A stretch of DNA of 64,000 nt. Source: JBIQJD01 sp044507695. Its GTDB lineage: Bacteria > Bacteroidota > Ignavibacteria > Ignavibacteriales > Ignavibacteriaceae. Of the stretch, positions 17,101-25,186 are shown in pieces (position 1 is the first letter of the stretch; each line of letters starts with the position of its first letter). Position numbers and translations under genes: made by a program. The stretch covers positions 124,001-188,000 of the forward strand of contig JBIQJD010000007.1 in the NCBI GenBank assembly GCA_044507695.1, read 5' to 3'. The notes beneath the pieces are model-generated. The model saw nothing but the letters and a program-made list of their open reading frames with translations. It was not told the DNA's origin and searched no databases.

Positions 17101-17736
17101 GGCTGCCCAGCCATTATTTTTATCAAACATGAACAAATCATTAATATCTCCTGCAAGAAGATTCTGTAAAGTATCTCTGTTTATAGTTGATTCAACTTGT
17201 TCCCAATTATTCCCGTTGAAATAAATAAGATTTCCCTGCTGTCCTGCAAGCAGAGCTGTTCTATCATCAAAAACATGAATTGATTTCCACATAGAAAAAT
17301 CAGTATCATCCCATTTTATAAGAGGTAAGGGTAATTCTTTTTTTTCTGAACCAAAGGAATGAAGTACTGGTTTGTAAAATCCTTTATGAACGAGGTGATT
17401 TATTGTCCAGATTTCTTCTCCGTTTTTGATGATCTGCGGAAAATCAGAATAAGGAAATGAATAAAATGGAACCCATTTACCGCCGGTAAATTTATATGCT
17501 CTTCCTTCAATTTCTCCGCGTCCTCTTGAAATTGCATAACCTTCGGAAAGAGAGTACATTTTAATTCGTGTGCCTAGATCAACTTGTGCCTGCCTGTACC
17601 ATGATGAAGAAATACTTACAGTGTTCTCAGTAATACTTTCTGATTTATATTCAGAGCAAGAATTTAAAATAAAAACAGCAGAAACTGCAGCAGCAATCAT
17701 TATTATATTCAGATATGTTGAAATAATTCTGTTCAA
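14149..17736 (-). CDS. FG-GAP/UnbV surface sensor fused to a C-terminal Ser/Thr protein kinase
   Basis: The 1195-residue protein starts with a hydrophobic segment and Cys (ILNSCSE), possibly a lipobox. Residues about 60-370 contain W-x-x-G repeats like BNR/Ycf48 propellers (GWIVGMNGTLLKYDGMNW). Six D-x-N/D-x-D-G calcium-loop motifs follow (about 425, 482, 532, 588, 645, 687) as in FG-GAP/VCBS repeats, then an ASPIC/UnbV-like segment (about 745-815). Three membrane helices (about 833-912) lead to an intact kinase: GEGGMGKVYKA near 926, HRDVKTNN near 1045, DFGLSK, GYVAPEQ. The sensor is thus outside and the kinase inside, with the kinase at the C-terminus, the reverse of PASTA kinases. It abuts the amidase gene. 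Ligand and substrates are unknown. Confidence 0.92.
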   Translation of the reverse strand: MNRIISTYLNIIMIAAAVSAVFILNSCSEYKSESITENTVSISSSWYRQAQVDLGTRIKMYSLSEGYAISRGRGEIEGRAYKFTGGKWVPFYSFPYSDFPQIIKNGEEIWTINHLVHKGFYKPVLHSFGSEKKELPLPLIKWDDTDFSMWKSIHVFDDRTALLAGQQGNLIYFNGNNWEQVESTINRDTLQNLLAGDINDLFMFDKNNGWAAGKDGMILRCVNGKWIRVNSPSKKHLLKIWMADENTGWIVGMNGTLLKYDGMNWQDENIEIPGNLNSIKGLNKNYVFAVGDNSTLLLFDGTKWHQDISIKNIEDSFQDVDIIEHNNEKHIWLMGAEGIYTNSKSIGFSFTDYTNQSGIRRTGTVGLFFKKNSDFQDLLILNEESIPTFYSNAGKGIFSEKIIEPLIENPIMEVYASSIGDINNDGEMDIFLLFYGNKFKLLLGNGNDFIDFSSESQLNFDEIDSHSYISARLVDLNNDGNLDLYIANFEKQDFYFINNGAGVFKKKIFNYLKPADGQRCLATVFADFNNDGFIDLFKAYQTAVNGKLFYLFLNKGNFVFEEKENPEFIDNAQTSIMTNSALAADFNNDGHSDILLMNQKSPPILFINDGTGSFKDCSAYAGFNEVIYHPEPFNGIANTADVNNDGYLDVFISSRLFLNSPELKFTDVSEQTGLNFLGNPSFADIDEDGDMDLFIGSSRRALGKGDRTALYKNNLNNKNFLTVNLNADKSNRAAAGTKLFLRGFNKDGKLIFNQKQEAGLNSSPYVQQNISQFHFGLPQAAKYELHVIFPSGKNRTFKVQPSDKLTIRESSLLQHLFINTYKSIVRTFLLIDLRTELIRFAIALILLVLIIFAGIKYKVKKLVLHPLYISFLILLYFIQIHLTVLNDLLFSSLVSFGIIPAAGGILILTARKISDKRKQQYISHYKILSLVGEGGMGKVYKAVDIHSKKITAVKILNSELLDDPENQKRFRSEGELLSAFNHPNIVKIYEAGQTEGKGFIAMEYLSGGTLNVYLKNNFPLSPEEMKRILLQICDGLIEIHKAGVVHRDVKTNNIMLDENNNIRIMDFGLSKSNLVSTMTSLGTVIGTLGYVAPEQITNVFVDQRTDIFSLGVVMFELTTNSLPFKGENEMALIHSIFNTIPPLPSSLNPELNKIYDSIIMKCMEKDINLRYTSVEELKNDLLNLDAVTINQNPGY

Positions 17737-17884
17737 ATAAAAGCAGTATCATAAAGTTGGTTGAAGTTAATTTAAATAAATCGATTGAAAGAATCTCATA
17801 CAGAATTTATTATTGTTCCAAATCTTAGTTGATTTTTTGTATGTTTGCCCCAAAATCAATTTTAAATAAAAAAGCAGGTGAATC

Positions 17885-19243
17885 TTGCACCAGGAAAAAA
17901 CAAAAGCAAAAGGTAACTGGAAATTTCCTTCAACATTTTGGACTGCCAATATAGTTGAACTTTTTGAACGCGCAGCATATTACGCGATGTTTATTGCAAT
18001 CACGCTTTATCTCTCACGAGTAGTAGGCTTTAGTGATATTGATGCCGGATGGATTGGCGGAGTGTTTGCTGCGGGTTTGTATTTTCTTCCGCCGTTTACC
18101 GGCGCATTTGCAGATAAGATAGGTTTTCGCAAAGCAATAATTTTAGCATTCTCACTTTTGTCATTCGGTTATTTTACTCTTGGCGCTTTACCCTATAAAG
18201 TTACTGTACTTCCCGCATTGGTTATTCTGATGTTCGGCGGATCATTTATTAAATCAATCATTACCGGAACGGTTGCAAAAACTACTGATTCAGAAACACG
18301 CGCGCGTGGATATTCAATTTTTTATGGTATGGTGAATGTTGGTGCATTCCTTGGTAAAACATTTGCTTATCCGCTAAGGCTTGAGTGGGGAGTTGTTTCA
18401 ATTAATTATTACGCTGCGTTCATGTCATTACTTGCACTAGTAACGGTTATAATCTGGTATAAGGCAGTAGATGTGCACGGTGAAGGCAAAACTTTTAAAG
18501 AGGCCTGGGATGGATTTGTACGTGTTGTTACAAATTTACGTTTAGCTGTTTTAATTTTAATTGTAACCGGCTTCTGGATTATTCAGCATCAGCTTTATGC
18601 TACAATGCCAAAATATGTTTTGCGTACTGTTGGTGAACATGCGTCTCCGGAATGGATTGCTAACGTTAATCCGTTTGTTGTGATGACAACAGTTGTCTTT
18701 ATAACAAGTTTAATGAAAAATGTACGTGCGGTTTCATCAATGAGCATTGGAATGTTTCTCATGCCCATTTCCGCTTTACTGATGGCTTCAAGTGCAATAC
18801 TTGAATCTTTCACTGGTGAATCCGCTTCAGTGTTCGGGCTTTTTTCAGCACATCCAATTACAATAATGATGATTGCAGGAATAGTTGTTCAGGGATTAGC
18901 AGAGTGCTTTATCAGTCCGAGATATCTTGAGTATTTTTCATTGCAGGCACCAAAAGGTGAAGAAGGATTATACCTTGGTTTCAGTCATCTTCATTCATTC
19001 CTTTCTTCAATACTTGGTTTTGGAATTTCAGGATATCTATTAACGGCGTACGCACCTGATCCCGCAACATTATCACCTGATCAACTTGCTACAGCTTATG
19101 ATCATGCACATTATATCTGGTTTTACTTTGCGGCAATCGGGTTTACAGCCGCGGTTGCGTTATTAATTTATCGCGCTGTTTTCGATAAAAAGGATAGGAA
19201 CAATCTTCCGCCGGAAGCAGCAGCAGTTGATATTAAAGCATAA
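17885..19243 (+). CDS. MFS transporter of the POT (proton-dependent peptide transporter)-like group
   Basis: The 452-residue protein has about 12 membrane helices. The N-terminal ELFERAAYY matches the ExxERxxYY proton-coupling motif of POT peptide transporters. TTG at 17885 is the start: an in-frame TGA lies at 17879-17881 and an AGGTG Shine-Dalgarno just before, while the conserved N-terminal helix begins within a few codons. The likely role is proton-coupled import of a small peptide or related nutrient; the substrate cannot be read from the sequence. A strong terminator follows at 19254, so it is a single-gene unit. Confidence 0.85.
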   Translation: MHQEKTKAKGNWKFPSTFWTANIVELFERAAYYAMFIAITLYLSRVVGFSDIDAGWIGGVFAAGLYFLPPFTGAFADKIGFRKAIILAFSLLSFGYFTLGALPYKVTVLPALVILMFGGSFIKSIITGTVAKTTDSETRARGYSIFYGMVNVGAFLGKTFAYPLRLEWGVVSINYYAAFMSLLALVTVIIWYKAVDVHGEGKTFKEAWDGFVRVVTNLRLAVLILIVTGFWIIQHQLYATMPKYVLRTVGEHASPEWIANVNPFVVMTTVVFITSLMKNVRAVSSMSIGMFLMPISALLMASSAILESFTGESASVFGLFSAHPITIMMIAGIVVQGLAECFISPRYLEYFSLQAPKGEEGLYLGFSHLHSFLSSILGFGISGYLLTAYAPDPATLSPDQLATAYDHAHYIWFYFAAIGFTAAVALLIYRAVFDKKDRNNLPPEAAAVDIKA

Positions 19244-19253
19244 TAATTAGTAT

Positions 19254-19283
19254 GCGGCAGTAAAAAATCTGCCGCTTTTTTTT
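19254..19283 (+). terminator. Intrinsic terminator after the POT-like transporter
   Basis: GCGGCAG (19254-19260) pairs with CTGCCGC (19269-19275) across an 8-base loop, followed by eight T residues (19276-19283). Confidence 0.95.
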
Positions 19284-19291
19284 ACTGGCTT

Positions 19292-19747
19292 ATGAATTTT
19301 ACAATCTCGCATATTAATCCTGTTTCTGAGGATGCACTTGTTCTTACAAACGAATTGTTTATTGAACTTGAACTTCTATACGGAGAAGGAAAAATTGAAA
19401 CCTTTACGGGAGAAAATGAAGCCTTCATTGATTTTATAATTGTAAGAGATGAAACCGGTAAACCTGCTGCAAGCGGTGCTCTTAAAATTTTTGATGAGCA
19501 AACAGCAGAAATAAAAAGAATGTATGTTAAAAAGGAATTTAGAGGTAAAGGAATATCAAAATTAATTTTAGAAGAATTAGAAAAATCTGCTTTAAACAAA
19601 AATTTCAGCAGAATGGTTCTTGAAACAGGATTACGGCAAATGCCTGCAATGAAGCTTTATGAACAATTTAAGTATAAAAGAATGCCTTGCTACGGAAGAT
19701 ATACAGAAGATCCGGAAAGTGTATGTTATGAAAAAAATCTGAGTTAG
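19292..19747 (+). CDS. GNAT-family N-acetyltransferase
   Basis: The 151-residue protein has the GNAT core: a central strand AEIKRMYVKKEFRGKGISKLILEELE containing the R/Q-x-x-G-x-G/A acetyl-CoA pyrophosphate loop (RGKGIS), then MVLETGLRQMPAMKLYEQFKYKR, where the usual AxxLYxxxGF segment sits. It should transfer an acetyl group from acetyl-CoA to an amine; the substrate is not predictable. The ATG lies only 9 bases after the T-tract of the preceding terminator and has no clear Shine-Dalgarno, so its promoter must overlap the previous gene's end, or it relies on read-through. Confidence 0.85.
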   Translation: MNFTISHINPVSEDALVLTNELFIELELLYGEGKIETFTGENEAFIDFIIVRDETGKPAASGALKIFDEQTAEIKRMYVKKEFRGKGISKLILEELEKSALNKNFSRMVLETGLRQMPAMKLYEQFKYKRMPCYGRYTEDPESVCYEKNLS

Positions 19748-19832
19748 CGCTTAAATTGTGCGCAGGAATATTTGCATCAAAATAATTAAGAATTAATTAG
19801 GTTAATCGGAACATTCTGCATATGTTTACACT

Positions 19833-19857
19833 TCCAGTTTAGGCTGGATATTTTTTA
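19833..19857 (+). terminator. Weak terminator-like hairpin in front of the RRM gene
   Basis: TCCAG (19833-19837) pairs with CTGGA (19844-19848), followed by a T-rich stretch. It could end the acetyltransferase transcript or act in the leader of the RRM gene. The 5-bp stem is marginal. Confidence 0.35.
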
Positions 19858-19880
19858 TTAATTTATTTTTAGAGGTTCTA

Positions 19881-20132
19881 GTGAGTACAAAGTTGTTTGT
19901 GGGTTCTCTCCCATGGTCTGTTGATGACAGACAGTTAGAAGAAGCTTTTGAAAACCATGGTACAGTTGTATCAGCAAAAGTTATAAGAGACAGGGATACC
20001 GGCAGATCCAGAGGTTTTGGATTTGTTGAAATGGAGAACTCCACTGAAGCATCTAGTGCAATAAGTGCACTTAATAACTCGGAATTTAAAGGCAGAAATA
20101 TCGTAGTAAACGAAGCAAAACCCCGCAGCTAA
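19881..20132 (+). CDS. Single-RRM RNA-binding protein
   Basis: The 83-residue protein consists of one RNA-recognition motif: RNP2 LFVGSL (residues 5-10) and RNP1 RGFGFVEM (44-51), with the usual alpha-helix SVDDRQLEEAFENHG between. Such short RRM proteins occur in cyanobacteria and in many Bacteroidota and relatives, where they bind single-stranded RNA; several are cold-induced. There is no C-terminal Gly-rich tail here. GTG start at 19881 follows AGAGGT. A strong terminator follows at once, so it is monocistronic. The RNA target is unknown. Confidence 0.93.
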   Translation: MSTKLFVGSLPWSVDDRQLEEAFENHGTVVSAKVIRDRDTGRSRGFGFVEMENSTEASSAISALNNSEFKGRNIVVNEAKPRS

Positions 20133-20159
20133 AAAGATATTTTATAGTTGATTTCTGAG

Positions 20160-20186
20160 AAGGCATCTGTTATAGATGCCTTTTTT
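20160..20186 (+). terminator. Intrinsic terminator after the RRM gene
   Basis: AAGGCATCT (20160-20168) pairs with AGATGCCTT (20174-20182) over a 5-base loop; T-tract at 20181-20186. Confidence 0.93.
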
Positions 20187-20232
20187 GTTTTTAATTGATT
20201 GATAAAAAATGGATGAAAAAAGCAGATTAAAA

Positions 20233-20598
20233 TTATTCTTTAAAAAGATTATCTACAGTATCATTAAAATCAACTACAAATTCATCTTTTAAAATGAAAC
20301 CATCTGCACCTGCAGCTTTTGCCTGGTATTTATAAACAGAATCTGTGTGAATAGTAAGCACAACAATTTTCAAATTCTGATTAACCTGTTTCATCTTTTG
20401 AATTGTTTCCCATCCGCCTTCGGGAAGTGAAAGGTCGATTAATAACAAATCGGGTTTGAATTGCTTTGTTTTTTCAATTGCCTCTTTCCCGGTTAAAGCC
20501 CAGGCAATCAGTTCAACTTTATCATTAAGATTTAAATACCTGATAGCTGTATCCAGAAAAGGAATTTTATCATCTGCTATTAAAATTCTTATTTTCAT
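20233..20598 (-). CDS. Single-domain response-regulator receiver
   Basis: The 121-residue protein is just a receiver domain: acidic pair in LIADDK (residues 9-10), phospho-acceptor Asp55 in LLLIDLSLPEGG, switch Thr in VVLTIHTD, and Lys in GFILKDE. The pattern is closest to NarL-type receivers, but there is no DNA-binding domain and the stop follows directly. It would act as a phosphate shuttle or protein-binding switch; no kinase is adjacent. It converges with the RRM gene. A truncated full-length regulator is possible, but no HTH remnant lies downstream. Confidence 0.92.
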   Translation of the reverse strand: MKIRILIADDKIPFLDTAIRYLNLNDKVELIAWALTGKEAIEKTKQFKPDLLLIDLSLPEGGWETIQKMKQVNQNLKIVVLTIHTDSVYKYQAKAAGADGFILKDEFVVDFNDTVDNLFKE

Positions 20599-20737
20599 TA
20601 ATGTTCTTAGTTTGCACTACAAAGGTAAGATGATAAAACTGCGGCATCAATAAGAGAAAACCTTAGAACTTGCTTCAATTTTACTGAAAAGTGATGTTAT
20701 ATCCCTTAGCGTTCAGCAAAATTCCTTAAAAATTACT

Positions 20738-21811
20738 TTATCTGTTGGCAGGGAAATCCTCATTTAAAATTACTCCGCCGCCGAGACAAATATTTTCATC
20801 ATAAAGAACAGCAAATTGGCCTGCAGCAATTCCCTGATCAGCATGATCCAATTTTATTTCTGCAACATCCTCCTCAATAAAATTAAAAGTGCAGTTGTAG
20901 AATTTAGCACCGTGTCTAATTTTTATCTGAAGATTTTTCTTCTCAGGCGGCATTCCGGAAATCCAATTAAATTTTCCTGCATGAAAAGTATCCCTGCTGC
21001 GTTCAGCTATATTTTGGTTTGAAATGTAAACGATATTATTCTTAACATCTTTTTTAACAACATACCATGGCCCGCCCGATAAGCCCAATCCTGAACGCTG
21101 CCCGATTGTAAAAAAATAATAGCCGTTGTGCGTCCCCATTTTTTTACCATTATCAATATTTATTATATCACCCTGAATTTCACCAAGATGATGTTTAACA
21201 AACTCATTAAACTTTATTTGTCCGAGGAAACAAATTCCCTGGCTGTCCTTTCTGTTCTTATTGATCAGGTTGTACTTCTCAGCCAAAGCTCTTACTTCAT
21301 TTTTTGTAAAATCTCCAAGCGGAAACAATGCACGTGAAAGCTGCTGCTGTGTTAGATAAGCAAGAAAATATGTTTGGTCTTTCACAGCATCAGGTGATTT
21401 GAAAAGCTGATAAATGCCGTTATGCTGAACAACTTTTGCGTAATGGCCGCTTGCAACTTTTTCAAATGAACTGTCAATCTTATCATAAAATTGTCCAAAT
21501 TTAATCAGGCTGTTGCAGAACATATCCGGGTTTGGAGTTCTTCCTTCTTTAATTTCGTTTATTGTGTAAGTTACAACAGAATCCCAGTATTCTGTTTGAA
21601 GCGGTAAAACCGCAAGCGGAATATTTGCCTGCTCACAAACTCCTCTGGCAAAATTCAGATCTTCTTCCCAGGGGCATTCACCTAAAAATGAGAATTCATC
21701 CTGAAGCCATATCTTTAAATAAAAAGCGGTTAGTTCATGCCCTTCTTCTTTAAGAAGCCTAAGCGCAACAGAACTATCAACTCCGCCGGATAATAAAACT
21801 GCTATCTTCAT
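20738..21811 (-). CDS. mnmA: tRNA-specific 2-thiouridylase
   Basis: The 357-residue protein matches MnmA: PP-loop SGGVDSS (8-14) for ATP adenylation, RTPNPDMFCNSLIKFG with catalytic Cys99, HYAKV, KDQTYFL, and SQGICFLGQ with the second catalytic Cys194; the C-terminal beta-barrel includes GLGLSGGPWYVV. It inserts sulfur at C2 of uridine 34 in Lys, Glu and Gln tRNAs. Length is normal. It is transcribed alone or with the receiver gene about 140 bp downstream. Confidence 0.97.
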   Translation of the reverse strand: MKIAVLLSGGVDSSVALRLLKEEGHELTAFYLKIWLQDEFSFLGECPWEEDLNFARGVCEQANIPLAVLPLQTEYWDSVVTYTINEIKEGRTPNPDMFCNSLIKFGQFYDKIDSSFEKVASGHYAKVVQHNGIYQLFKSPDAVKDQTYFLAYLTQQQLSRALFPLGDFTKNEVRALAEKYNLINKNRKDSQGICFLGQIKFNEFVKHHLGEIQGDIINIDNGKKMGTHNGYYFFTIGQRSGLGLSGGPWYVVKKDVKNNIVYISNQNIAERSRDTFHAGKFNWISGMPPEKKNLQIKIRHGAKFYNCTFNFIEEDVAEIKLDHADQGIAAGQFAVLYDENICLGGGVILNEDFPANR

Positions 21812-21882
21812 ATTTTTTAAAAAGAAATTTCATAAAGATAAAAAAAGGGCGGGTATTTATCAGGATCAGAAATTTAGACAAA

Positions 21883-22413
21883 TTATTTCTTCTTCTGTGG
21901 ATTTCTGCGTGTACTAATTTTGTTCACAACTTCTTCATAAACTGATTGGTTAACGCGGCTTAAGATTTGTGTCTGCAGTTTGTTTGCTTCTTTTATTTTT
22001 GGATAGAATCCAATCAGCACTTTATTCTTGTCGTCATATATTTTCATTAAGCCGTTCAGATTGCCGTCAAAAATTCCACCTTCTAAAACTGTAATATCTT
22101 CATAAAAAATTGTTAGTTCACGTTTGGAAAAAAGAAAATCACTGCAAGTCAGCTTTCTATCATCTGAAATTATTTTATAGGGAACAGCTTTGTACAAAGA
22201 GAGATATCTTTTATTAATAAAATAAATGAAGAACAAAAGTAGAACGGTTGGAATGAGAAATAACAAATTATTATCAATATTAATTACCGATGGAACCAGG
22301 TATAACAAAAACAAAAGAGTTATTGGAATATTTCCATAACGATAGATCAATTTAAAAAATAAAGGATAAGTATGAGTGTACATATATTGAATGTTGAACT
22401 GTCTTTCTATCAT
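21883..22413 (-). CDS. Hypothetical membrane-anchored protein
   Basis: I do not recognise this 176-residue protein. It has two adjacent hydrophobic helices (IPITLLFLLYLVPSVI and LFLIPTVLLLFFIYFI, about residues 33-70) followed by a soluble domain of about 100 residues (KIISDDRKLTCSDFLFSKRELTIFYEDITVLEGG...) that resembles small PH-like domains fused to membrane hairpins, and a basic tail. Topology suggests a cytoplasmic domain attached to the inner membrane. Its ribosome-binding region is part of a strong hairpin in front of the start codon. It is the last gene of a three-gene minus-strand group with the DUF4920 and lipoprotein genes. Confidence 0.65.
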   Translation of the reverse strand: MIERQFNIQYMYTHTYPLFFKLIYRYGNIPITLLFLLYLVPSVINIDNNLLFLIPTVLLLFFIYFINKRYLSLYKAVPYKIISDDRKLTCSDFLFSKRELTIFYEDITVLEGGIFDGNLNGLMKIYDDKNKVLIGFYPKIKEANKLQTQILSRVNQSVYEEVVNKISTRRNPQKKK

Positions 22414-22414
22414 A

Positions 22415-22453
22415 ACTTATTCCCGGAATGGTTTTGCCAAATCGGGAATAAGT
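22415..22453 (-). promoter_or_regulatory. Intercistronic hairpin covering the Shine-Dalgarno of the downstream gene
   Basis: Perfect 11-bp inverted repeat: ACTTATTCCCG (22415-22425) and CGGGAATAAGT (22443-22453) with a 17-base loop. In the minus-strand mRNA the 3' arm, CGGGAATAAGT, ends one base before the ATG at 22413, so the purine-rich GGGAA that could serve as Shine-Dalgarno is paired. No T-tract follows, arguing against simple termination. Confidence 0.6.
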
Positions 22454-22466
22454 TTGATCATCTGTT

Positions 22467-22943
22467 TTATTGTTGTTCAGGAATTTCTAAAACCGCGCCC
22501 GAGCCTTTAATCTGGTATAAAGTAACATTACCGGTGACAGATTCGGGATCAAATTCTTCACCATTTTCTTCTGCAAGATGTTCATAATAAGTAATTGCTT
22601 TTTCTTTATCTAATTCTATTTTATAAACCTCTCCTTCAACCAGTGCATTTGTGCCGATTGACTCAACCGGAAAAACTATCTCACCATCTTTAACTTTTAC
22701 TTTTATTCTTCTATCATCAACGCCGGATGATATTTCCATCCAGCAGCCAGCCATTTTGCAGACATCAAGAACTTCACCTTCAATCAGCACTTTTTTGCCA
22801 ACATATTCTTCAGGATTGTGCAGAATATCTGACACAGCAGTTTTATTCTCTAACGAAACACCGGCGCCAAGTTTTTGCTGCGCGAAACTAAAACTAACTA
22901 GTGAAATGATAAATAAGCTTAACAGAAAATTTTTATTCATCAT
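22467..22943 (-). CDS. DUF4920 exported protein
   Basis: The 158-residue protein has a signal peptide ending SFAQQ, then a domain matching DUF4920: an OB-fold-like region with NPEEYVGKKVLIEGEVLDVCKMAGCWMEIS containing the conserved C-x3-GCW motif, and VEGEVYKIELDKEKAITYYEHLAEENG later. The C-x3-GCW pair suggests metal or redox chemistry in the periplasm, but the family has no established function. It starts 5 bp after the stop of the lipoprotein gene, so the two are co-transcribed. The C-terminus (GNVTLYQIKGSGAVLEIPEQQ) completes the barrel. Confidence 0.85.
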   Translation of the reverse strand: MMNKNFLLSLFIISLVSFSFAQQKLGAGVSLENKTAVSDILHNPEEYVGKKVLIEGEVLDVCKMAGCWMEISSGVDDRRIKVKVKDGEIVFPVESIGTNALVEGEVYKIELDKEKAITYYEHLAEENGEEFDPESVTGNVTLYQIKGSGAVLEIPEQQ

Positions 22944-22948
22944 ATTTT

Positions 22949-23782
22949 TTAATCTTTAAATTTAATTGTAACAGGATTATTAAATTCCATTTTCATACCG
23001 GGAATATCCTTAAAAATTTCCTTTAGTTCATCAAGGCTTTGCGGATTCTTCTTTTTAAATAAAGAAAGTTTCTCCTGGTTCTTAAAAAGATCTGCAAAAT
23101 TAAAATCAAGCAATGTTATTTTTGAGCCATCAACGTATGAAGCATTACTTTCAGTAATTTCACCATTCAAATTTACATAAAAAGCTATTTTCATGTCTTT
23201 CATGAAATTCATTACCTGATTTAATGATGATGAATCCTGCCCGGATGATTCATCACTCATTGATGTATCCATTTCACCCGGTTCAGCATAAGGCATGTTA
23301 ATTATAACTTCGGCAGGATTTCCCGGCCGAAATTGAAAAACGATATTATCTTCGCTGCCTGTTTCCTCTTCATTCATATCTCCATCATCCATATTACCTA
23401 AAGAAATTTTATCTCCCGGATTTTGATTGATTATAAGATCGTTCACATTAACAAAGCTGTAAACCACTCTGTAGCCTTCTTTGCCTTCTTCTTCAATTTT
23501 TTCACCGGAAACATACTGAACAGCAGTTCCGAATTTTGCCTCACGTTCCTTTAATTCATCCTCATTAAATAAAGAGAACTCTTCAGCAGTTTGTGTTGAA
23601 TCATCAGAGAATGAAGTTGCAAACTGGGAAATTATTTCTACAATTGCACTGTTCATAAAAAGAACTTCTTCAATAGTTCCGCTTCCATCCGGATTAATGT
23701 TTACAGTAGTTTGAAGATCAATACATCCGGTGAAAAATAAAAACAAACCAATAAGCAAAAAGCTGCGGATAAAATTTTTCAT
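22949..23782 (-). CDS. Lipoprotein with an LppM-like N-terminal domain
   Basis: The 277-residue protein has a lipoprotein signal peptide with lipobox FFTGC. The mature start DLQTTVNINPDGSGTIEEVLFMNS resembles secreted proteins whose first strand carries the NxDGSG turn (LppM-like). The middle is strongly acidic (GNMDDGDMNEEETGSEDN) and the C-terminus is Lys-rich. No enzyme motif is seen. It heads a minus-strand group with the DUF4920 protein (5-bp gap) and the hypothetical membrane protein, suggesting an envelope-related unit. Function unknown. Confidence 0.75.
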   Translation of the reverse strand: MKNFIRSFLLIGLFLFFTGCIDLQTTVNINPDGSGTIEEVLFMNSAIVEIISQFATSFSDDSTQTAEEFSLFNEDELKEREAKFGTAVQYVSGEKIEEEGKEGYRVVYSFVNVNDLIINQNPGDKISLGNMDDGDMNEEETGSEDNIVFQFRPGNPAEVIINMPYAEPGEMDTSMSDESSGQDSSSLNQVMNFMKDMKIAFYVNLNGEITESNASYVDGSKITLLDFNFADLFKNQEKLSLFKKKNPQSLDELKEIFKDIPGMKMEFNNPVTIKFKD

Positions 23783-23839
23783 AGATGCCTCATTAGTGAA
23801 GTGAAAAAAAATAATTATTATGTACTTCAGGAAGTTGAG

Positions 23840-25186
23840 CTACAAAAGGTTGCTGGCTAGTTCTGCCAGTTCCGATCTTTCACCTTTCTCTAAATTAATA
23901 TGAGCATAAAGTTTCTGTCCCTTAAAATGTTCAATAAGGTAAGATAAGCCATTTGATTGAGAATCAAGATACGGATGATCAATCTGGTAAATATCTCCTG
24001 TGAAAACAATTTTAGATCCTTCACCGGCTCGCGTGATGATTGTTTTAATTTCATGTGGTGTTAAATTTTGAGCTTCATCAACAATAAAGTATATCCGCTG
24101 AAGGCTTCTTCCCCTGATGTATGAGAGAGGTTCAATTACGAGTTTCTCATCTTTTATCATTGTGTTAATTGCCTGAAACTGTTTATCATTTTCTGAAAAC
24201 TGATCCTGAATCACGCGCAGATTATCCCACAGAGGCTGCATGTAAGGTTCAAGTTTGCTTTGTACATCTCCCGGCAGATAACCAATATCTTTATTACTTA
24301 AAGGAACGATAGGGCGGGCAATATAAATCTGCCTGTAATATTTTCTGATATGCAAAGCGCTTGCAAGAGCAAGAAGTGTTTTTCCTGTGCCTGCTTTTCC
24401 TGTTAGTGAAACAAGCGGAATATTATTATTAGTTAATGCATCAACTGCAAATGTCTGTTCAGCGTTGCGCGGTTTAATTCCGTATATAATATTTTTATCA
24501 ATCTTCTTAAATAATTCAAGTTCCTGATCAAAACAACCGAGAACAGAACGGCTGGAGTTTCTCAGTATATAATACTTGTTTGGTATTATTTCGCTCTTAA
24601 TTTTTTTTATGATTTGTTTTGCCGGAATTTCAAACGGCACCTGGAATAATTTTACGATAATATCATCATCAAAATTTTCAATAATTTCTTTACCTGTATA
24701 AAGAGATTCAACACTGTTGATCCTGTCTGTTGTGTAATCTTCAGCGGGAATGCCGAGAGCTTTTGCCTTCATCCGGAGATTAACATCTTTTGTAACAAGT
24801 ATAACGGGATTATGATTCTTCCTGGCAAAATCAAGTGCAACCGTTAGTATTCGGTGATCAGGAGTATCTTCCTTAAAAATCTCTTTTATCTCATCACTAA
24901 TACCGCGTGCAATTCCAATGCGTACCTTTCCCTTTCCTTTCCCCATTGAGATACCGCCGTTAAACAAAGCTGTACCCGTCATTGAATCAAGTGTGCGGGC
25001 AAACTCACGTGCATTAAGATTAATAACCTGGCTGCCTCGTTTGAAATGATCAAGCTCTTCAATTACGGTTAAAGGAATTACTACATCATTTTCCTTAAAA
25101 TGTAATATTGAACTGGCATCGTGCAGAATTACATTTGTATCAAGTATGAAAGTTTTAGGAGGCTGGGAGGATTTTTTTGTCTTCAT
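23840..25186 (-). CDS. PIN-domain/PhoH-type ATPase
   Basis: The 448-residue protein joins an N-terminal PIN nuclease domain (FILDTNVILHD at the start, VIEELDHFKRG, later DHRILTVALDFA and VTKDVNLRMKA with the acidic metal-binding residues) to a C-terminal PhoH ATPase (SLTGKAGTGKTLLAL Walker A, FIVDEAQNLTPHEIKTIITRAGEGSKIVFTGD Walker B and following motifs). Related two-domain proteins (PhoH2/YlaK type) act as ATP-dependent RNA helicases and ribonucleases. Both active sites look intact. It is divergent from carA with a 384-bp gap and probably monocistronic. Confidence 0.95.
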   Translation of the reverse strand: MKTKKSSQPPKTFILDTNVILHDASSILHFKENDVVIPLTVIEELDHFKRGSQVINLNAREFARTLDSMTGTALFNGGISMGKGKGKVRIGIARGISDEIKEIFKEDTPDHRILTVALDFARKNHNPVILVTKDVNLRMKAKALGIPAEDYTTDRINSVESLYTGKEIIENFDDDIIVKLFQVPFEIPAKQIIKKIKSEIIPNKYYILRNSSRSVLGCFDQELELFKKIDKNIIYGIKPRNAEQTFAVDALTNNNIPLVSLTGKAGTGKTLLALASALHIRKYYRQIYIARPIVPLSNKDIGYLPGDVQSKLEPYMQPLWDNLRVIQDQFSENDKQFQAINTMIKDEKLVIEPLSYIRGRSLQRIYFIVDEAQNLTPHEIKTIITRAGEGSKIVFTGDIYQIDHPYLDSQSNGLSYLIEHFKGQKLYAHINLEKGERSELAELASNLL

